A DNA stretch of 64,000 bases from an uncultured Christensenellaceae bacterium (GCA_910587365.1 CAJUKJ010000001.1:53708-117707); one strand, 5' to 3'. Shown: positions 8,207 to 16,257, numbered from the stretch's first letter. The notes: generated by a model from the letters alone, not told the origin. A program made the numbers and translations.

Positions 8207-9886
8207 ATGGACTACAAAAAATATATAGCTGAAAGAATTAAATTAGACGGCGTGGAAGAGGATGAAATTTATTCGTCTATCGCGCTTCCTCCCAATTCCG
8301 AAATGGGCGACTATGCCTTGCCTTGCTTTAAATTTGCGAAAGTTTTAAGAAAAAGCCCCGCAATTATTGCCGAGGACTTGAAGTCTGCGTATATAACCGA
8401 CGATGTTATAAGCGAAGTTTCCGCTATAAACGGCTATCTCAATTTTAAGGTTAATAAAATAGGTCTTACAAAGGCAGTTTTAAACGATATTATTACGGAA
8501 GGGGCAAAATACGGTTCCTCAGTGGACGGTAGCGGTAAAACTATCTGTATCGACTATTCTTCGGTCAATATAGCAAAACCTTTCCATATAGGTCACCTTT
8601 CAACTACGGTAATTGGCGGAGCATTGTACAAGCTTTACAAATTTTTAGGTTATAACGTGGTCGGTATAAACCATCTCGGCGATTACGGTACGCAATTCGG
8701 TAAGCTTATATGCGCATATAAGCATTGGGGTAATAAGGATGAGGTTGAAAGGGGCGGAATACATGCAATTAACGACCTGTACGTGCGTTTTAATAATGAT
8801 GCCGACGAGTCAATGGAGCGGGAAGCGCGCGAATATTTCCGTTTGATAGAAAGCGGGGATAAGGAAGCTAATGAAATTTTCGAGTGGTTTAAATCGCTTA
8901 CTTTAAAATACGTAAATGGAATATATGAAAAATTGGGCGTAACTTTTGACAGTTATGCGGGCGAGAGGTTTTATACCGACAAAATGCAACCCGTTATAGA
9001 CGAGCTTCGTGAAAAAAATCTGCTTAAAGAAAGTGAAGGGGCTAAGATAGTCGATCTCGATAAGTACGGTATGCCACCTTGTCTGATTTTGCGTTCGGAC
9101 GGGGCTTCCCTTTACGCCACGCGCGACTTGGCTGCGGCTTTTTACCGTAAAAAAACTTACGGGTTTCATAAATGTCTGTACGTCGTTGCATATCAGCAGA
9201 ATTTACATTTCAAGCAAATTTTTAAGGTTCTCGAACTTATGGGGTATGAGTGGGCTAAGGATATGGTTCACGTTGCATACGGAATGGTTTCGCTTGAAGA
9301 TGGCGCAATGTCCACCCGTAAGGGTAAGGTTATCTGGCTTGAAGACGTTATAAACAAGTGTGTGGAAAAAGCGTTTGCAGTTATTCAGGAAAAAAATCCT
9401 AACCTTGAAAACAAATCCGAGATAGCTGAAAAGGTTGGCATAGGTGCGGTAATTTTCGGTGCGTTGTATAATAATAAAATTAAAGATATTGTTTTTTCCT
9501 ATGATAAGGTATTAAGCTTTGAAGGAGAAACCAGCGTATACGTTCAGTATACGTGCGCACGTGCAAATTCTGTTTTAATGAAAAGCGGAAACGTCGGCAC
9601 CGTTCCTGAAAATTATCAACCTAACGCTCAGGAATTTGAAGTCGTAAAACAGCTTGCGGCGTTCCCTGAAATTCTTACCGAGGCGGCTGATAAGTACGAA
9701 CCTTGTTATATTGCGCGCTATGCAGTGGACCTTTCGCAAAAGTTCAATAAATTCTATTTCGATTGTAAAATTCTCACGGCGGAGGGGGACGCCAAGTCTT
9801 TCAGGCTTGCTTTGACGCAAGCGGTCTTGCAGACTCTTAAAAACGCTTTATCCATTCTGGGAATAGGCGTTCCCGATAAGATGTGA
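8207..9886 (+). CDS. argS: Arginyl-tRNA synthetase
   Basis: Class I aminoacyl-tRNA synthetase charging tRNA-Arg. The 559-residue protein has an N-terminal Arg-tRNA-synthetase domain (residues 1-85), the HIGH-type signature NIAKPFHIGHL (about 121-131), a catalytic Rossmann core, a KMSKS-like MSTRKGKVI near residue 368, and a C-terminal anticodon-binding DALR helical bundle starting near 445. The start is supported by the promoter and SD upstream. It is followed after 1 bp by a HAD phosphatase gene, so the two are cotranscribed. Confidence 0.97.
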   Translation: MDYKKYIAERIKLDGVEEDEIYSSIALPPNSEMGDYALPCFKFAKVLRKSPAIIAEDLKSAYITDDVISEVSAINGYLNFKVNKIGLTKAVLNDIITEGAKYGSSVDGSGKTICIDYSSVNIAKPFHIGHLSTTVIGGALYKLYKFLGYNVVGINHLGDYGTQFGKLICAYKHWGNKDEVERGGIHAINDLYVRFNNDADESMEREAREYFRLIESGDKEANEIFEWFKSLTLKYVNGIYEKLGVTFDSYAGERFYTDKMQPVIDELREKNLLKESEGAKIVDLDKYGMPPCLILRSDGASLYATRDLAAAFYRKKTYGFHKCLYVVAYQQNLHFKQIFKVLELMGYEWAKDMVHVAYGMVSLEDGAMSTRKGKVIWLEDVINKCVEKAFAVIQEKNPNLENKSEIAEKVGIGAVIFGALYNNKIKDIVFSYDKVLSFEGETSVYVQYTCARANSVLMKSGNVGTVPENYQPNAQEFEVVKQLAAFPEILTEAADKYEPCYIARYAVDLSQKFNKFYFDCKILTAEGDAKSFRLALTQAVLQTLKNALSILGIGVPDKM

Positions 9887-9887
9887 T

Positions 9888-10544
9888 ATGATAAAAGCAA
9901 TTATTTTTGACCTTGACGGCACGTTACTAAATACCATTGACGATATTCATTTTGTCCTCAATGAAAGTTTAAACCGGTTCGGACTACCTGCGGTTACGCT
10001 AAGCCAAACAAAATGCTTTGTGGGTAACGGTGCAAGGAGGCTTATCGAACAGGCAGTAGGGAATAGACCTTCTGAAACGGTAGAAAAAGTTTACGAATAT
10101 TATTCAAAAAAATTTGCCGCTTGCGGTAACAACCGTTCAAAACTTTATTCCCAAGAAGAGGAAACGCTGTTAAAACTCAAATCCGAAGGGATTAAGTTAG
10201 CAATAATTACCAATAAACCACAGCGCGCAACGGAACGCGTTTATGCTAAATTTTTGGCAAAATTCGGGTTTTATAAAGTACTCGGTCAAACAGAGTACTG
10301 CCCTTTAAAGCCAAATCCGTCCTCGACATTAAAAATTTTGGACGATTTAATGTTAAAAAAAGAAGAATGCATATTTGTCGGCGACGGGGAAACGGACGTA
10401 TTGACCGCGAAGGCGGCAGGAATAAAATGTATATCGGTGCTGTGGGGGTATCGTACAAAACAGCAACTTGAACAAGTCGGAGCGAATTTATTCGCTGAAA
10501 ATTTCAGTGATATTTACGAAATTATCAAAAATAATTTTCATTAA
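9888..10544 (+). CDS. HAD-family phosphatase, phosphoglycolate phosphatase-like
   Basis: A 218-residue HAD hydrolase of the Gph/PGP subfamily. Motif I is FDLDGTLL (residues 7-14) with the nucleophile Asp, followed by a four-helix C1 cap (15-80), motif II IITNKP (around 105), a motif III Lys near 140 (PLKPNP), and motif IV VGDGETD (about 164-170). Substrate is probably a small phosphate ester such as phosphoglycolate, but the subfamily includes many specificities. The ATG overlaps the end of argS by a 1-bp gap, which indicates translational coupling. Confidence 0.9.
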   Translation: MIKAIIFDLDGTLLNTIDDIHFVLNESLNRFGLPAVTLSQTKCFVGNGARRLIEQAVGNRPSETVEKVYEYYSKKFAACGNNRSKLYSQEEETLLKLKSEGIKLAIITNKPQRATERVYAKFLAKFGFYKVLGQTEYCPLKPNPSSTLKILDDLMLKKEECIFVGDGETDVLTAKAAGIKCISVLWGYRTKQQLEQVGANLFAENFSDIYEIIKNNFH

Positions 10545-10562
10545 AAAATTTTGGTAAAGATA

Positions 10563-10591
10563 TTGATATTTGTGGATAAATATGGTATAAT
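10563..10591 (+). promoter_or_regulatory. Sigma-A promoter of the rubrerythrin gene
   Basis: TTGATA, 17 nt, TATAAT (10586-10591). The leader of about 35 nt carries ATAGGAGCAA before the ATG. Confidence 0.8.
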
Positions 10592-10630
10592 TTATATACT
10601 TAAAATATTAAAGATAGGAGCAATTTAATT

Positions 10631-11155
10631 ATGAAAAGATGTGTAGTTTGCGGAGAAATAGTAGAAGACGGCGTTGAAGTATGTCCCGTTTGCAAGGCAA
10701 AAAAGTTCGAGCCGATTGGCAATGAAAAGCCTGCTTATGCCTGTGAACATATCGTAGGCGAAGGACAAGTAGAAGATAAGGAAATACTTGAAGGACTTCG
10801 CGCCCATTTTAACGGCGAATGTACCGAGGTAGGTATGTATCTTGCAATGGCAAGAGTTGCGGAGCGTGAGGGCTATCCCGAGGTTGCCGAAGCTTACAAG
10901 CGTTATGCTTATGAAGAGGCTGAACACGCAGCAAAATTTGCAGAGCTTCTCGGCGAGGTCGTAACACCTTCCACTAAGAAGAATCTTGAACTTCGCGCAG
11001 CGGCAGAATCAGGGGCATGCGAAGGTAAGCTTGCAATAGCTAAACGTGCTAAACAGCTCGGCTACGACGCTATTCACGACACCGTTCACGAAATGGCAAA
11101 AGATGAAGCCCGACACGGCGCAGGCTTTGCAGGTCTTCTTAAAAGATATTTCTAA
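10631..11155 (+). CDS. Reverse rubrerythrin (N-terminal rubredoxin, C-terminal ferritin-like)
   Basis: Peroxide- and oxygen-reducing diiron protein of anaerobes. Domain order is inverted relative to classical rubrerythrin. Residues 1-35 form a rubredoxin-type iron site with two CxxC pairs (CVVC, CPVC). Residues 45-170 form a four-helix ferritin-like bundle with carboxylate/His ligands in NGECTEVGMYL, EEAEHAAKF and DEARHGAGF. The 174-residue length matches the reverse-rubrerythrin type from Clostridium. It has its own promoter and terminator, so it is monocistronic, consistent with independent stress induction. Confidence 0.95.
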   Translation: MKRCVVCGEIVEDGVEVCPVCKAKKFEPIGNEKPAYACEHIVGEGQVEDKEILEGLRAHFNGECTEVGMYLAMARVAEREGYPEVAEAYKRYAYEEAEHAAKFAELLGEVVTPSTKKNLELRAAAESGACEGKLAIAKRAKQLGYDAIHDTVHEMAKDEARHGAGFAGLLKRYF

Positions 11156-11174
11156 TTAAAACTAAATAATAGTT

Positions 11175-11211
11175 AAAACAGGGTAGAAGCAATTTTCTAT
11201 CCTGTTTTTTT
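11175..11211 (+). terminator. Terminator of the rubrerythrin gene
   Basis: A 12-bp stem (AACAGGGTAGAA with TTCTATCCTGTT, one G-U) and GCAA-type loop, followed by seven T. Confidence 0.9.
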
Positions 11212-11215
11212 ATAA

Positions 11216-11244
11216 TTGACAATTAAATGCTTTTGTGCTACCAT
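11216..11244 (+). promoter_or_regulatory. Sigma-A promoter of leader RNA A
   Basis: TTGACA, 17 nt, TACCAT. The long 5' stem of the leader begins 8 nt after the -10 box, so the predicted transcript starts almost at that stem. Confidence 0.75.
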
Positions 11245-11251
11245 TGTAAAT

Positions 11252-11408
11252 GCGACACAACTTCATAAAGACACACGGCGTACAATGCGATTATGTACCG
11301 CCTTACTTTCCGTGTGTTAGGAAGTTGTGTCGCAGCAATTAGGTAGGTATATTTTCGGGGTGTGCCTTCTAATTGAGGCGCACTTTTTTTATTCCCCGAA
11401 AAAATATA
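11252..11408 (+). ncRNA. Structured leader RNA A with loop pseudoknot and terminator
   Basis: A 13-bp perfect outer stem (11252-11264 with 11321-11333) encloses an 8-bp stem (11271-11278 with 11310-11317) and an inner GTAC hairpin. Next comes CAATTAG (11336-11342), which is complementary to CTAATTG (11369-11375) in the loop of a terminator hairpin (11360-11367 with 11376-11383, then seven T). A further pairing, 11348-11360 with 11394-11408, would enclose the terminator. There is no second promoter before the next gene, so read-through must be controlled or partial. I do not recognise a known riboswitch. The same plan recurs at 24576-24754. Confidence 0.6.
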
Positions 11409-11427
11409 TTTTTGGAGGATTTAACTA

Positions 11428-11844
11428 ATGTTTAAAAAGATTGATACAATTTTACTTACTGCTAAAACAATTACAACGATGCTTATAATAATATGTGCAG
11501 TAGCAAGTTTAGCTGTAGGTGTATCTTTGGCGGTATTAATTAACTGGGTTTATTTTATAGTTATTTTTGTGGGGTGGATTTTTTGTTTTTTATTTTGGGT
11601 TTTTACAAATTTGCTGATTTCTTTTTTATGTGATATAAAATTAATTCGCAATAAGCTGTATGGGATAAATAACGAACATCTGAAAGAATTTTTAGACAGT
11701 TATGAAGGATTAAAAACTGATAGTAATGAAGAAATCGAGAATAAGACAGTTTCTGTAGAATTAGCCCAGCTACAAATTCTTTTTTATGATGGGCTTATTA
11801 ATGAAGAAGAGTATAATAGGCGTAAAGATGAATTAACTAAATAA
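11428..11844 (+). CDS. Two-helix membrane protein with C-terminal SHOCT-like segment
   Basis: A 138-residue protein with two adjacent transmembrane helices (about residues 14-40 and 44-68), a cytoplasmic linker, and a C-terminal 30 residues (LAQLQILFYDGLINEEEYNRRK) that match the SHOCT pattern: a short oligomerisation or recruitment helix pair found at the ends of many membrane proteins. Exact role unknown. GGAGG lies 11 nt before the ATG. It is AT-rich compared with neighbours and is preceded by the structured leader RNA A, which includes a terminator, so its expression is probably attenuated. Confidence 0.75.
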   Translation: MFKKIDTILLTAKTITTMLIIICAVASLAVGVSLAVLINWVYFIVIFVGWIFCFLFWVFTNLLISFLCDIKLIRNKLYGINNEHLKEFLDSYEGLKTDSNEEIENKTVSVELAQLQILFYDGLINEEEYNRRKDELTK

Positions 11845-11868
11845 ATATCGTATAATTAAGATAATTTA

Positions 11869-11898
11869 GCACGGTCGGAACTTCCGACCGTGCTTTTA
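11869..11898 (+). terminator. Terminator after the SHOCT-like gene
   Basis: The stem GCACGGTCGGAA/TTCCGACCGTGC is followed by TTTTATC. Confidence 0.9.
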
Positions 11899-11968
11899 TC
11901 ATATATTAAATTATAGGCGAGGGGGAAAACCTTTGCTTAAACTTTACGATAAAAGGATAGAAGTACTA

Positions 11969-12367
11969 ATGTGTAATTGTAATAACAATTGTAATACTTG
12001 TAACAATAACTGCAACTGCGGCTGCAATAGTTTTTTGAGTTTTCTGTTTGGCGGCTTCCGTAACACTTGCGGCTGTAATTCCTGCAACTGCTGTAATTCC
12101 TGCGTAAATTCGCGCAATACAAATTGCGGTTGTAATTCTTGCGGTAATAACAGAAGTGTAAACTGTTGCGGTTGTGGTTGCCGCAATGCGTCAAATATGT
12201 TCAGTGTGCTTAATAACGTTTCCAATAGCTGTAACCCTTGTTCCGGTTGCGGCTGTTATGACGCCTATTATGCACAGCAGTACGGACTTTGCAACAACTC
12301 CTGCGGTTGTTCGGCTTATTCAAGGTCGGGCGGTTGCGGTTGCAATTCCTGCGGATGCAACAGCTGA
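11969..12367 (+). CDS. Cysteine/asparagine-rich small protein (31 Cys in 132 residues)
   Basis: No catalytic domain is recognised. From the ATG at 11969 the protein has 31 Cys, mostly as CNC, CGC, CNSC and CNNNC spacings, separated by Asn, Ser and Gly; two short non-Cys islands (SFLSFLFGGF near 20-29 and a Tyr-rich YDAYYAQQYG near 92-101) break the pattern. It could bind metal or form a disulfide-linked coat. No signal peptide is seen. An in-frame TTG at 11933 with a GAGGGGG ribosome site 7 nt upstream is an alternative start that would add 12 residues; the AAAGGA before the ATG is weaker. It is monocistronic, between two terminators. Confidence 0.75.
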   Translation: MCNCNNNCNTCNNNCNCGCNSFLSFLFGGFRNTCGCNSCNCCNSCVNSRNTNCGCNSCGNNRSVNCCGCGCRNASNMFSVLNNVSNSCNPCSGCGCYDAYYAQQYGLCNNSCGCSAYSRSGGCGCNSCGCNS

Positions 12368-12379
12368 CGCAATAAAAAC

Positions 12380-12410
12380 GGGTATCCGTTACGGATACCC
12401 TTATTTTTTT
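12380..12410 (+). terminator. Terminator of the Cys-rich gene
   Basis: GGGTATCCG, TTA loop and CGGATACCC, then TTATTTTTTT. Confidence 0.92.
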
Positions 12411-12442
12411 GTAAAATTTTATAAATTGCAGAAAATAACAAT

Positions 12443-13222
12443 ATGCGCAAAGCAATCGAATTATATAAAAGTTTTTCAGATAAGCGTTTTTCGACGATAG
12501 CGGGAACGCTGGTATACTTCCTTTTAATGAGTATTGCGCCTTTTATGCTCTGGCTGACTTTATTGCTCGGTAATGTCAATATCAATGTCGAACGCTTCCT
12601 CTCGCACGAGCTGTTTGTTAGCGTAAGTCCGTTTTTAAGGCACTTGAAAGCCTCTGCGGAAAGTGCTGCAAGCGGTGCAGGTATTGTTTTGCTTGTAACG
12701 ACGTTATATTCTTCAACAAACTTTTTCTATCATCTTCGCCGAAGCGGGGAAATTATTTATAACTCAAAACGTGTAAAGGGAGGACTTAAATTAAGGCTTG
12801 CTTCGCTCTTTTTGATATTTACAACAATTCTGCTTGCTGCGCTCATTGCTGTACTGACGTTAGTATGTTCGTGGATATTGGAAAAATTACTTCCGTTCCA
12901 AATAGCCGAAGCGATTATTTATACTTATGTTACAGCTACTGCGTTTGCTGCGGCACTTGTCCTTAATTTATTTGCCTGCCCGTTCAAGTTGAAGGCGGCA
13001 GACGCCGTTCCGGGAAGCCTTCTGACAACTGCGCTATGGTTGATTTGTGTAATTGGTTTTACAGTCTATTTATCATTTGCAAATCCTGAAAAATTGTATG
13101 GTAAAATCGCGTCGTTGATAATATTTTTGCTTTGGTGCTACGTAATGATGAGCTGCTTCGTTGTAGGGGTAATTTATAACGGAACTTTTAAAAATAAAAG
13201 GGAATACAAAAATCTTTTATAA
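12443..13222 (+). CDS. YihY/BrkB family inner-membrane protein
   Basis: A 259-residue integral membrane protein with about six transmembrane helices and the family signature near the N-terminus (AGTLVYFLLMSIAPFMLWL, residues 21-39). Homologues (formerly annotated ribonuclease BN by mistake) have no proven biochemical activity. There is no clear ribosome site upstream of the ATG; only AT-rich sequence with a weak -10-like AAAATA 5 nt before it. It may be one more leaderless gene, but this case is weak. It ends at a hairpin shared with the convergent degV gene. Confidence 0.88.
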   Translation: MRKAIELYKSFSDKRFSTIAGTLVYFLLMSIAPFMLWLTLLLGNVNINVERFLSHELFVSVSPFLRHLKASAESAASGAGIVLLVTTLYSSTNFFYHLRRSGEIIYNSKRVKGGLKLRLASLFLIFTTILLAALIAVLTLVCSWILEKLLPFQIAEAIIYTYVTATAFAAALVLNLFACPFKLKAADAVPGSLLTTALWLICVIGFTVYLSFANPEKLYGKIASLIIFLLWCYVMMSCFVVGVIYNGTFKNKREYKNLL

Positions 13223-13224
13223 AT

Positions 13225-13250
13225 AATCCCGTCTGTATCCAGACGGGATT
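13225..13250. terminator. Terminator hairpin between yihY-like and degV genes
   Basis: AATCCCGTCT, 6-nt loop, AGACGGGATT. It lies between convergent genes; T-richness is moderate on both sides. Confidence 0.75.
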
Positions 13251-13260
13251 GTTCTGATTT

Positions 13261-14133
13261 TTAATATTTAATCGCACAACCGCACGCAAGCGCACCCGGA
13301 CCGATATGGCAAGAAACGCTTAAAGAAAGGGGGTCGACGTAAGTAAATTCCACGTTGGGAAGTTCTTCTTTGAGTTCTTTTATGAAAATTTCGGCTTCTT
13401 CAAAGTTTTCGGTATGGGCAACGGCAATAGTCATTTTACCCGCTTTAACAACGTCTTTAAATCTCGTTTCAAAATCTTTCTTTAATGCGTTAATCATTAT
13501 TGTTTTAGCATCGGCAAGCTTTCTCGGTTTTGCAAATTGGTCAAGTTTGAAACCCTGAATTTGAAGAACAGGCTTAATTTTAAGCAACGTACCGATTGCT
13601 GCAACGGCAGGGGTAAGTCTGCCGCCCTTTTTAAGGTATTTAAGGGTTCCAACCATAATGTAAATGCTTGATAGCATTTTTGTCTGCATCAGCCATTCTG
13701 CAATTTCCTTACCCGTTTTACCTTCCTCAGCCATTTTTAATGCGTCTATAACGCTCTGTCTTTGGGTTATGGAAATTCTTTGGTTATCTATAACAAATAC
13801 TTTATCTTTAAATCTTTCTTCCGTTTGGGCAAAGTGTTGAAGGGTATGGCAGGTTTCGGAAAGTCCGCTTGACATAGGGATATAAACTATCTCATCGTAT
13901 TCTTCAAGAACTTTATCCCATATTTCGCCGACGTTAATAGGGTTAGGTTGCGATGTGGAAACCTGGGCGTCGCCTTTCAGCTTTTCATAAAATTGTTCCT
14001 GCGTAAGCGTTAAATCTTCGTAGTACAATTCTCCGTTAATAAGTACGGGCATCGGAACGACTGAAATACCGAGTTCGTTTGCCTCTTTCTGCGTAATTCC
14101 GCTGTTACTGTCAGTAACAATTGCTGTCTTCAT
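13261..14133 (-). CDS. DegV family fatty-acid-binding protein
   Basis: DegV proteins bind a single fatty acid and, with FakA, present it for phosphorylation (FakB role) in Firmicutes. The 290-residue protein has the typical start IVTDSNSGI, the early PMPVLINGELYYEDLTL, the STSQPNP loop near residue 59, the SSGLSETCHT motif near residue 87-96, and the C-terminal SCHIGPGALACG near 277. SD AAAGGAGA precedes the ATG. No fakA is in the window. It stands alone on the minus strand, separated from ridA by 82 bp. Confidence 0.94.
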   Translation of the reverse strand: MKTAIVTDSNSGITQKEANELGISVVPMPVLINGELYYEDLTLTQEQFYEKLKGDAQVSTSQPNPINVGEIWDKVLEEYDEIVYIPMSSGLSETCHTLQHFAQTEERFKDKVFVIDNQRISITQRQSVIDALKMAEEGKTGKEIAEWLMQTKMLSSIYIMVGTLKYLKKGGRLTPAVAAIGTLLKIKPVLQIQGFKLDQFAKPRKLADAKTIMINALKKDFETRFKDVVKAGKMTIAVAHTENFEEAEIFIKELKEELPNVEFTYVDPLSLSVSCHIGPGALACGCAIKY

Positions 14134-14215
14134 TGTATTTCTCCTTTGAAAGTCTAACCAAATTATACAAAAAACTTATTGATTAGTCAACAAATTTACG
14201 CAAATTATATTAAAA

Positions 14216-14587
14216 CTATATTTCGGCAATTGCTTCAATTTCTACCAAAGAATTTTTTGGAATATCCCTTACCGCAACGCAGCTTCTTGCGGGCTTAGAG
14301 GTAAAGTATTGTTCATAAACAGCGTTGAATGCAGCAAAGTCTTTCATATCGGAAAGGAAGCAGACTGTTTTAATTACTTTTTCTATTGAGGACCCCGATG
14401 CTTTTAAAAGGGCGGCAACGTTTTCGCATACCTGTTTGGTTTGTCCTTCAACGGTAGTGGACTCGATTTGTGAAGTGGCGGGGTTTACGGGAATTTGTCC
14501 TGAAGTAAAAACTAAATTTCCGACTATCTTTGCCTGTGAATAAGGTCCTATTGCAGCAGGTGCGTTTTCTGTAAAAACAGTTTTCAT
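14216..14587 (-). CDS. ridA: RidA family enamine/imine deaminase
   Basis: Hydrolyses reactive 2-aminoacrylate and related enamines released by PLP enzymes such as threonine dehydratase. The 123 residues are the usual length; the family signature is at the C-terminus (PARSCVAVRDIPKNSLVEIEAIA region), with the catalytic Arg near 102 and the N-terminal GPYSQA motif. It lies 11 bp after ilvA on the same strand, and the two are a known functional pair: IlvA generates the intermediate that RidA detoxifies. SD AAGGAG is present before the ATG. Confidence 0.96.
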   Translation of the reverse strand: MKTVFTENAPAAIGPYSQAKIVGNLVFTSGQIPVNPATSQIESTTVEGQTKQVCENVAALLKASGSSIEKVIKTVCFLSDMKDFAAFNAVYEQYFTSKPARSCVAVRDIPKNSLVEIEAIAEI

Positions 14588-14598
14588 AATAAATCTCC

Positions 14599-15801
14599 TT
14601 AAATAAGCTTAAATCCCTTAGCTTTAAGTTCGTTTTTAATTTTTTGTATGTGTTCAAAATTTCTTGTTTCAATCTGTATCCGCAAATAGCAACCGTTTAT
14701 AGCGGAACCTTCGTTTGAACGTTCGTGAAGAACGCCCGTCACGTTTCCGCCGCATTTTGCAATTATTTTGGAAACGTCTACAAGCTGTCCGGGTTTGTCG
14801 ACAAGTTCTACCGTAAGTGTACAGCATCTGCCCGACATTAAAAGCCCGCGATTGATAACGCGTGATAAAATAGTTACGTCAATATTTCCACCGGAAATAA
14901 GACAAACTACTTTTTTACCTTTTATATTAGGTATTTTATTGTATGTAACCGCCGCAAGCGCGACTGCGCCTGCGCCTTCCGCAATCATTTTTTGTTTTTC
15001 AATCAAATCGAGAATAGCGGCTGAAACCTGATCGTCTGTTACCGTTACGATATCGTCAACATATTTACTGCAAATATCGAAAGTAAGCGTTCCGGGTTCT
15101 TTAACTGCAATTCCGTCCGCAATGGTGGAAACGGAAGACAGAGTCTGTATTTTATGCCCGTGTACAGAGTTTGCCATGCTGGGCGCGCCGACTGACTGTA
15201 CGCCGTAAACCTTGACTGCGGGATTAAGCGACTTAACGGCAAAAGCTACGCCTGAAATTAACCCGCCGCCGCCCACAGGTACGACAATTGCGTCAACGTC
15301 TTTTAGTTCATTCAGAATTTCAAGTCCGACGGTTGCTTGCCCTGCAATAACGTCTTCATCGTCGAACGGATGAATAAAAGTGTACCCGAATTTTTCTTTA
15401 AGTCTTTCGGCTTCACTGTGTGCGTCGTCATAAACGCCGGGTACTAAAATTACTTCCGCACCGTAGCTTTTGGTTGCTTCGACTTTTGATAGGGGTGCGC
15501 CGTCAGGCATACATATTTTTGCTTTAACGCCAAATTTTTTCGAGGCAAGCGCAACGCCCTGTGCGTGATTTCCTGCCGAGCATGCAATTACGCCTTTGGC
15601 TTTTTCCTCATCTGACAGCTTTGAAATTTTATAATATGCACCTCGTATTTTAAAGGAGCCTGTAAGCTGTAAATTTTCCGTTTTTAAATATACTTCGCAT
15701 CCGCTTTGCTCGGATAGCACGGGAGAAAAAATTATATCAGTATTTCTCGTAGCGTCCTTTAAAGCGTATTGGGCGTGGTAAACCTTGTCTAACGTAAGCA
15801 T
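14599..15801 (-). CDS. ilvA: Threonine ammonia-lyase with C-terminal ACT domain
   Basis: PLP enzyme converting threonine to 2-oxobutanoate, the entry to isoleucine synthesis or to catabolic propionate formation. The 400 residues comprise a fold-type II PLP domain (1-320) with the Schiff-base lysine in GSFKIRGAY (about 48-56), SAGNHAQGVA near 77, and the phosphate-binding GGGGLISG near 177, followed by one ACT regulatory domain (325-400). That architecture fits the shorter TdcB/IlvA1-type enzyme found in Clostridia. Cotranscribed with ridA. Upstream is an AT-rich gap leading to the tRNA-Ser locus. Confidence 0.95.
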   Translation of the reverse strand: MLTLDKVYHAQYALKDATRNTDIIFSPVLSEQSGCEVYLKTENLQLTGSFKIRGAYYKISKLSDEEKAKGVIACSAGNHAQGVALASKKFGVKAKICMPDGAPLSKVEATKSYGAEVILVPGVYDDAHSEAERLKEKFGYTFIHPFDDEDVIAGQATVGLEILNELKDVDAIVVPVGGGGLISGVAFAVKSLNPAVKVYGVQSVGAPSMANSVHGHKIQTLSSVSTIADGIAVKEPGTLTFDICSKYVDDIVTVTDDQVSAAILDLIEKQKMIAEGAGAVALAAVTYNKIPNIKGKKVVCLISGGNIDVTILSRVINRGLLMSGRCCTLTVELVDKPGQLVDVSKIIAKCGGNVTGVLHERSNEGSAINGCYLRIQIETRNFEHIQKIKNELKAKGFKLI

Positions 15802-15971
15802 AATTTTTCCTGCCTTTTTGAAAATTATATAATTAATAACTTAAATTGTCAATGAAATTATAGCTTTGTAGAAAATGCGTTTCGCGATTAACGTTGGATA
15901 ATATGAGATAATTCAAAAAAAGGTATGTGTAGTATTTTAATTAAAATCGTTGTATTTACAATAAAAAACGC
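15802..15971. other. AT-rich intergenic gap
   Basis: No coding potential or clear structure was seen here apart from the start region of ilvA. The promoter for the tRNA locus begins at 15972. Confidence 0.5.
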
Positions 15972-16000
15972 TTGATTTTTTTTTATAAATCTAATATTAT
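15972..16000 (+). promoter_or_regulatory. Promoter of the tRNA-Ser locus
   Basis: TTGATT, 17 nt, TATTAT. It lies upstream of both broken tRNA copies, so the primary transcript would carry them as a 5' leader of the intact tRNA. Confidence 0.6.
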
Positions 16001-16019
16001 ATTAATACTGTGTAAAGGG

Positions 16020-16169
16020 GAGTGGTAAGGTACGACGAACGCTGCGCGTCCGCCCACTCGAAAAACTTAATCACAAAAAATGCAGAGATGGCGGAGTGGT
16101 AAGCACTACGTGCTTCGGTACGACGAACGCTGCGCGTCCGCCCACTCGAAAAACTTAATCACAAAAAAT
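16020..16169 (+). repeat. Two tandem broken tRNA-Ser 5' copies with GC-rich hairpin inserts
   Basis: Copy 2 (16082-16169) begins with the same 19 nt as the intact tRNA (16170-16188), then switches to a different GC-rich stretch containing CACTACG, CGGTACGACG and CGCTGCGCG, ending in CCCACTC and an AT-rich spacer. Copy 1 (16020-16081) shares the GAGTGGT start, the GC-rich stretch and the spacer but lacks the acceptor strand and is shorter. GAGTGG can pair with CCACTC in each copy. The distance from copy 2 to the intact gene is 88 nt, equal to the tRNA length. Neither copy can fold as a tRNA. Confidence 0.75.
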
Positions 16170-16257
16170 GCAGAGATGGCGGAGTGGTCGAACGCGCACG
16201 ACTCGAAATCGTGTTACGGGCAACTGTACGGGGGTTCGAATCCCTCTCTCTGCGCCA
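16170..16257 (+). tRNA. tRNA-Ser (anticodon CGA)
   Basis: An 88-nt class II tRNA with encoded CCA. The acceptor GCAGAGA pairs with TCTCTGC, the anticodon arm is CACGA-CTCGAAA-TCGTG (anticodon CGA, reads UCG), and there is a long variable arm and a T-arm with TTCGAAT. Discriminator is G. It is the only intact copy at this locus; two broken copies precede it and a 21-nt copy of its 3' end recurs at 16421-16441. Confidence 0.95.

Noticed and set aside
11937..12225. Minus-strand frames opposite the Cys-rich gene
   Set aside because: They arise from the low-complexity TGC/AAC codons and have no start context.
16020..16257. CRISPR-like repeats
   Set aside because: Only two to three copies, with unequal length and no spacer pattern; the repeated unit contains tRNA sequence.
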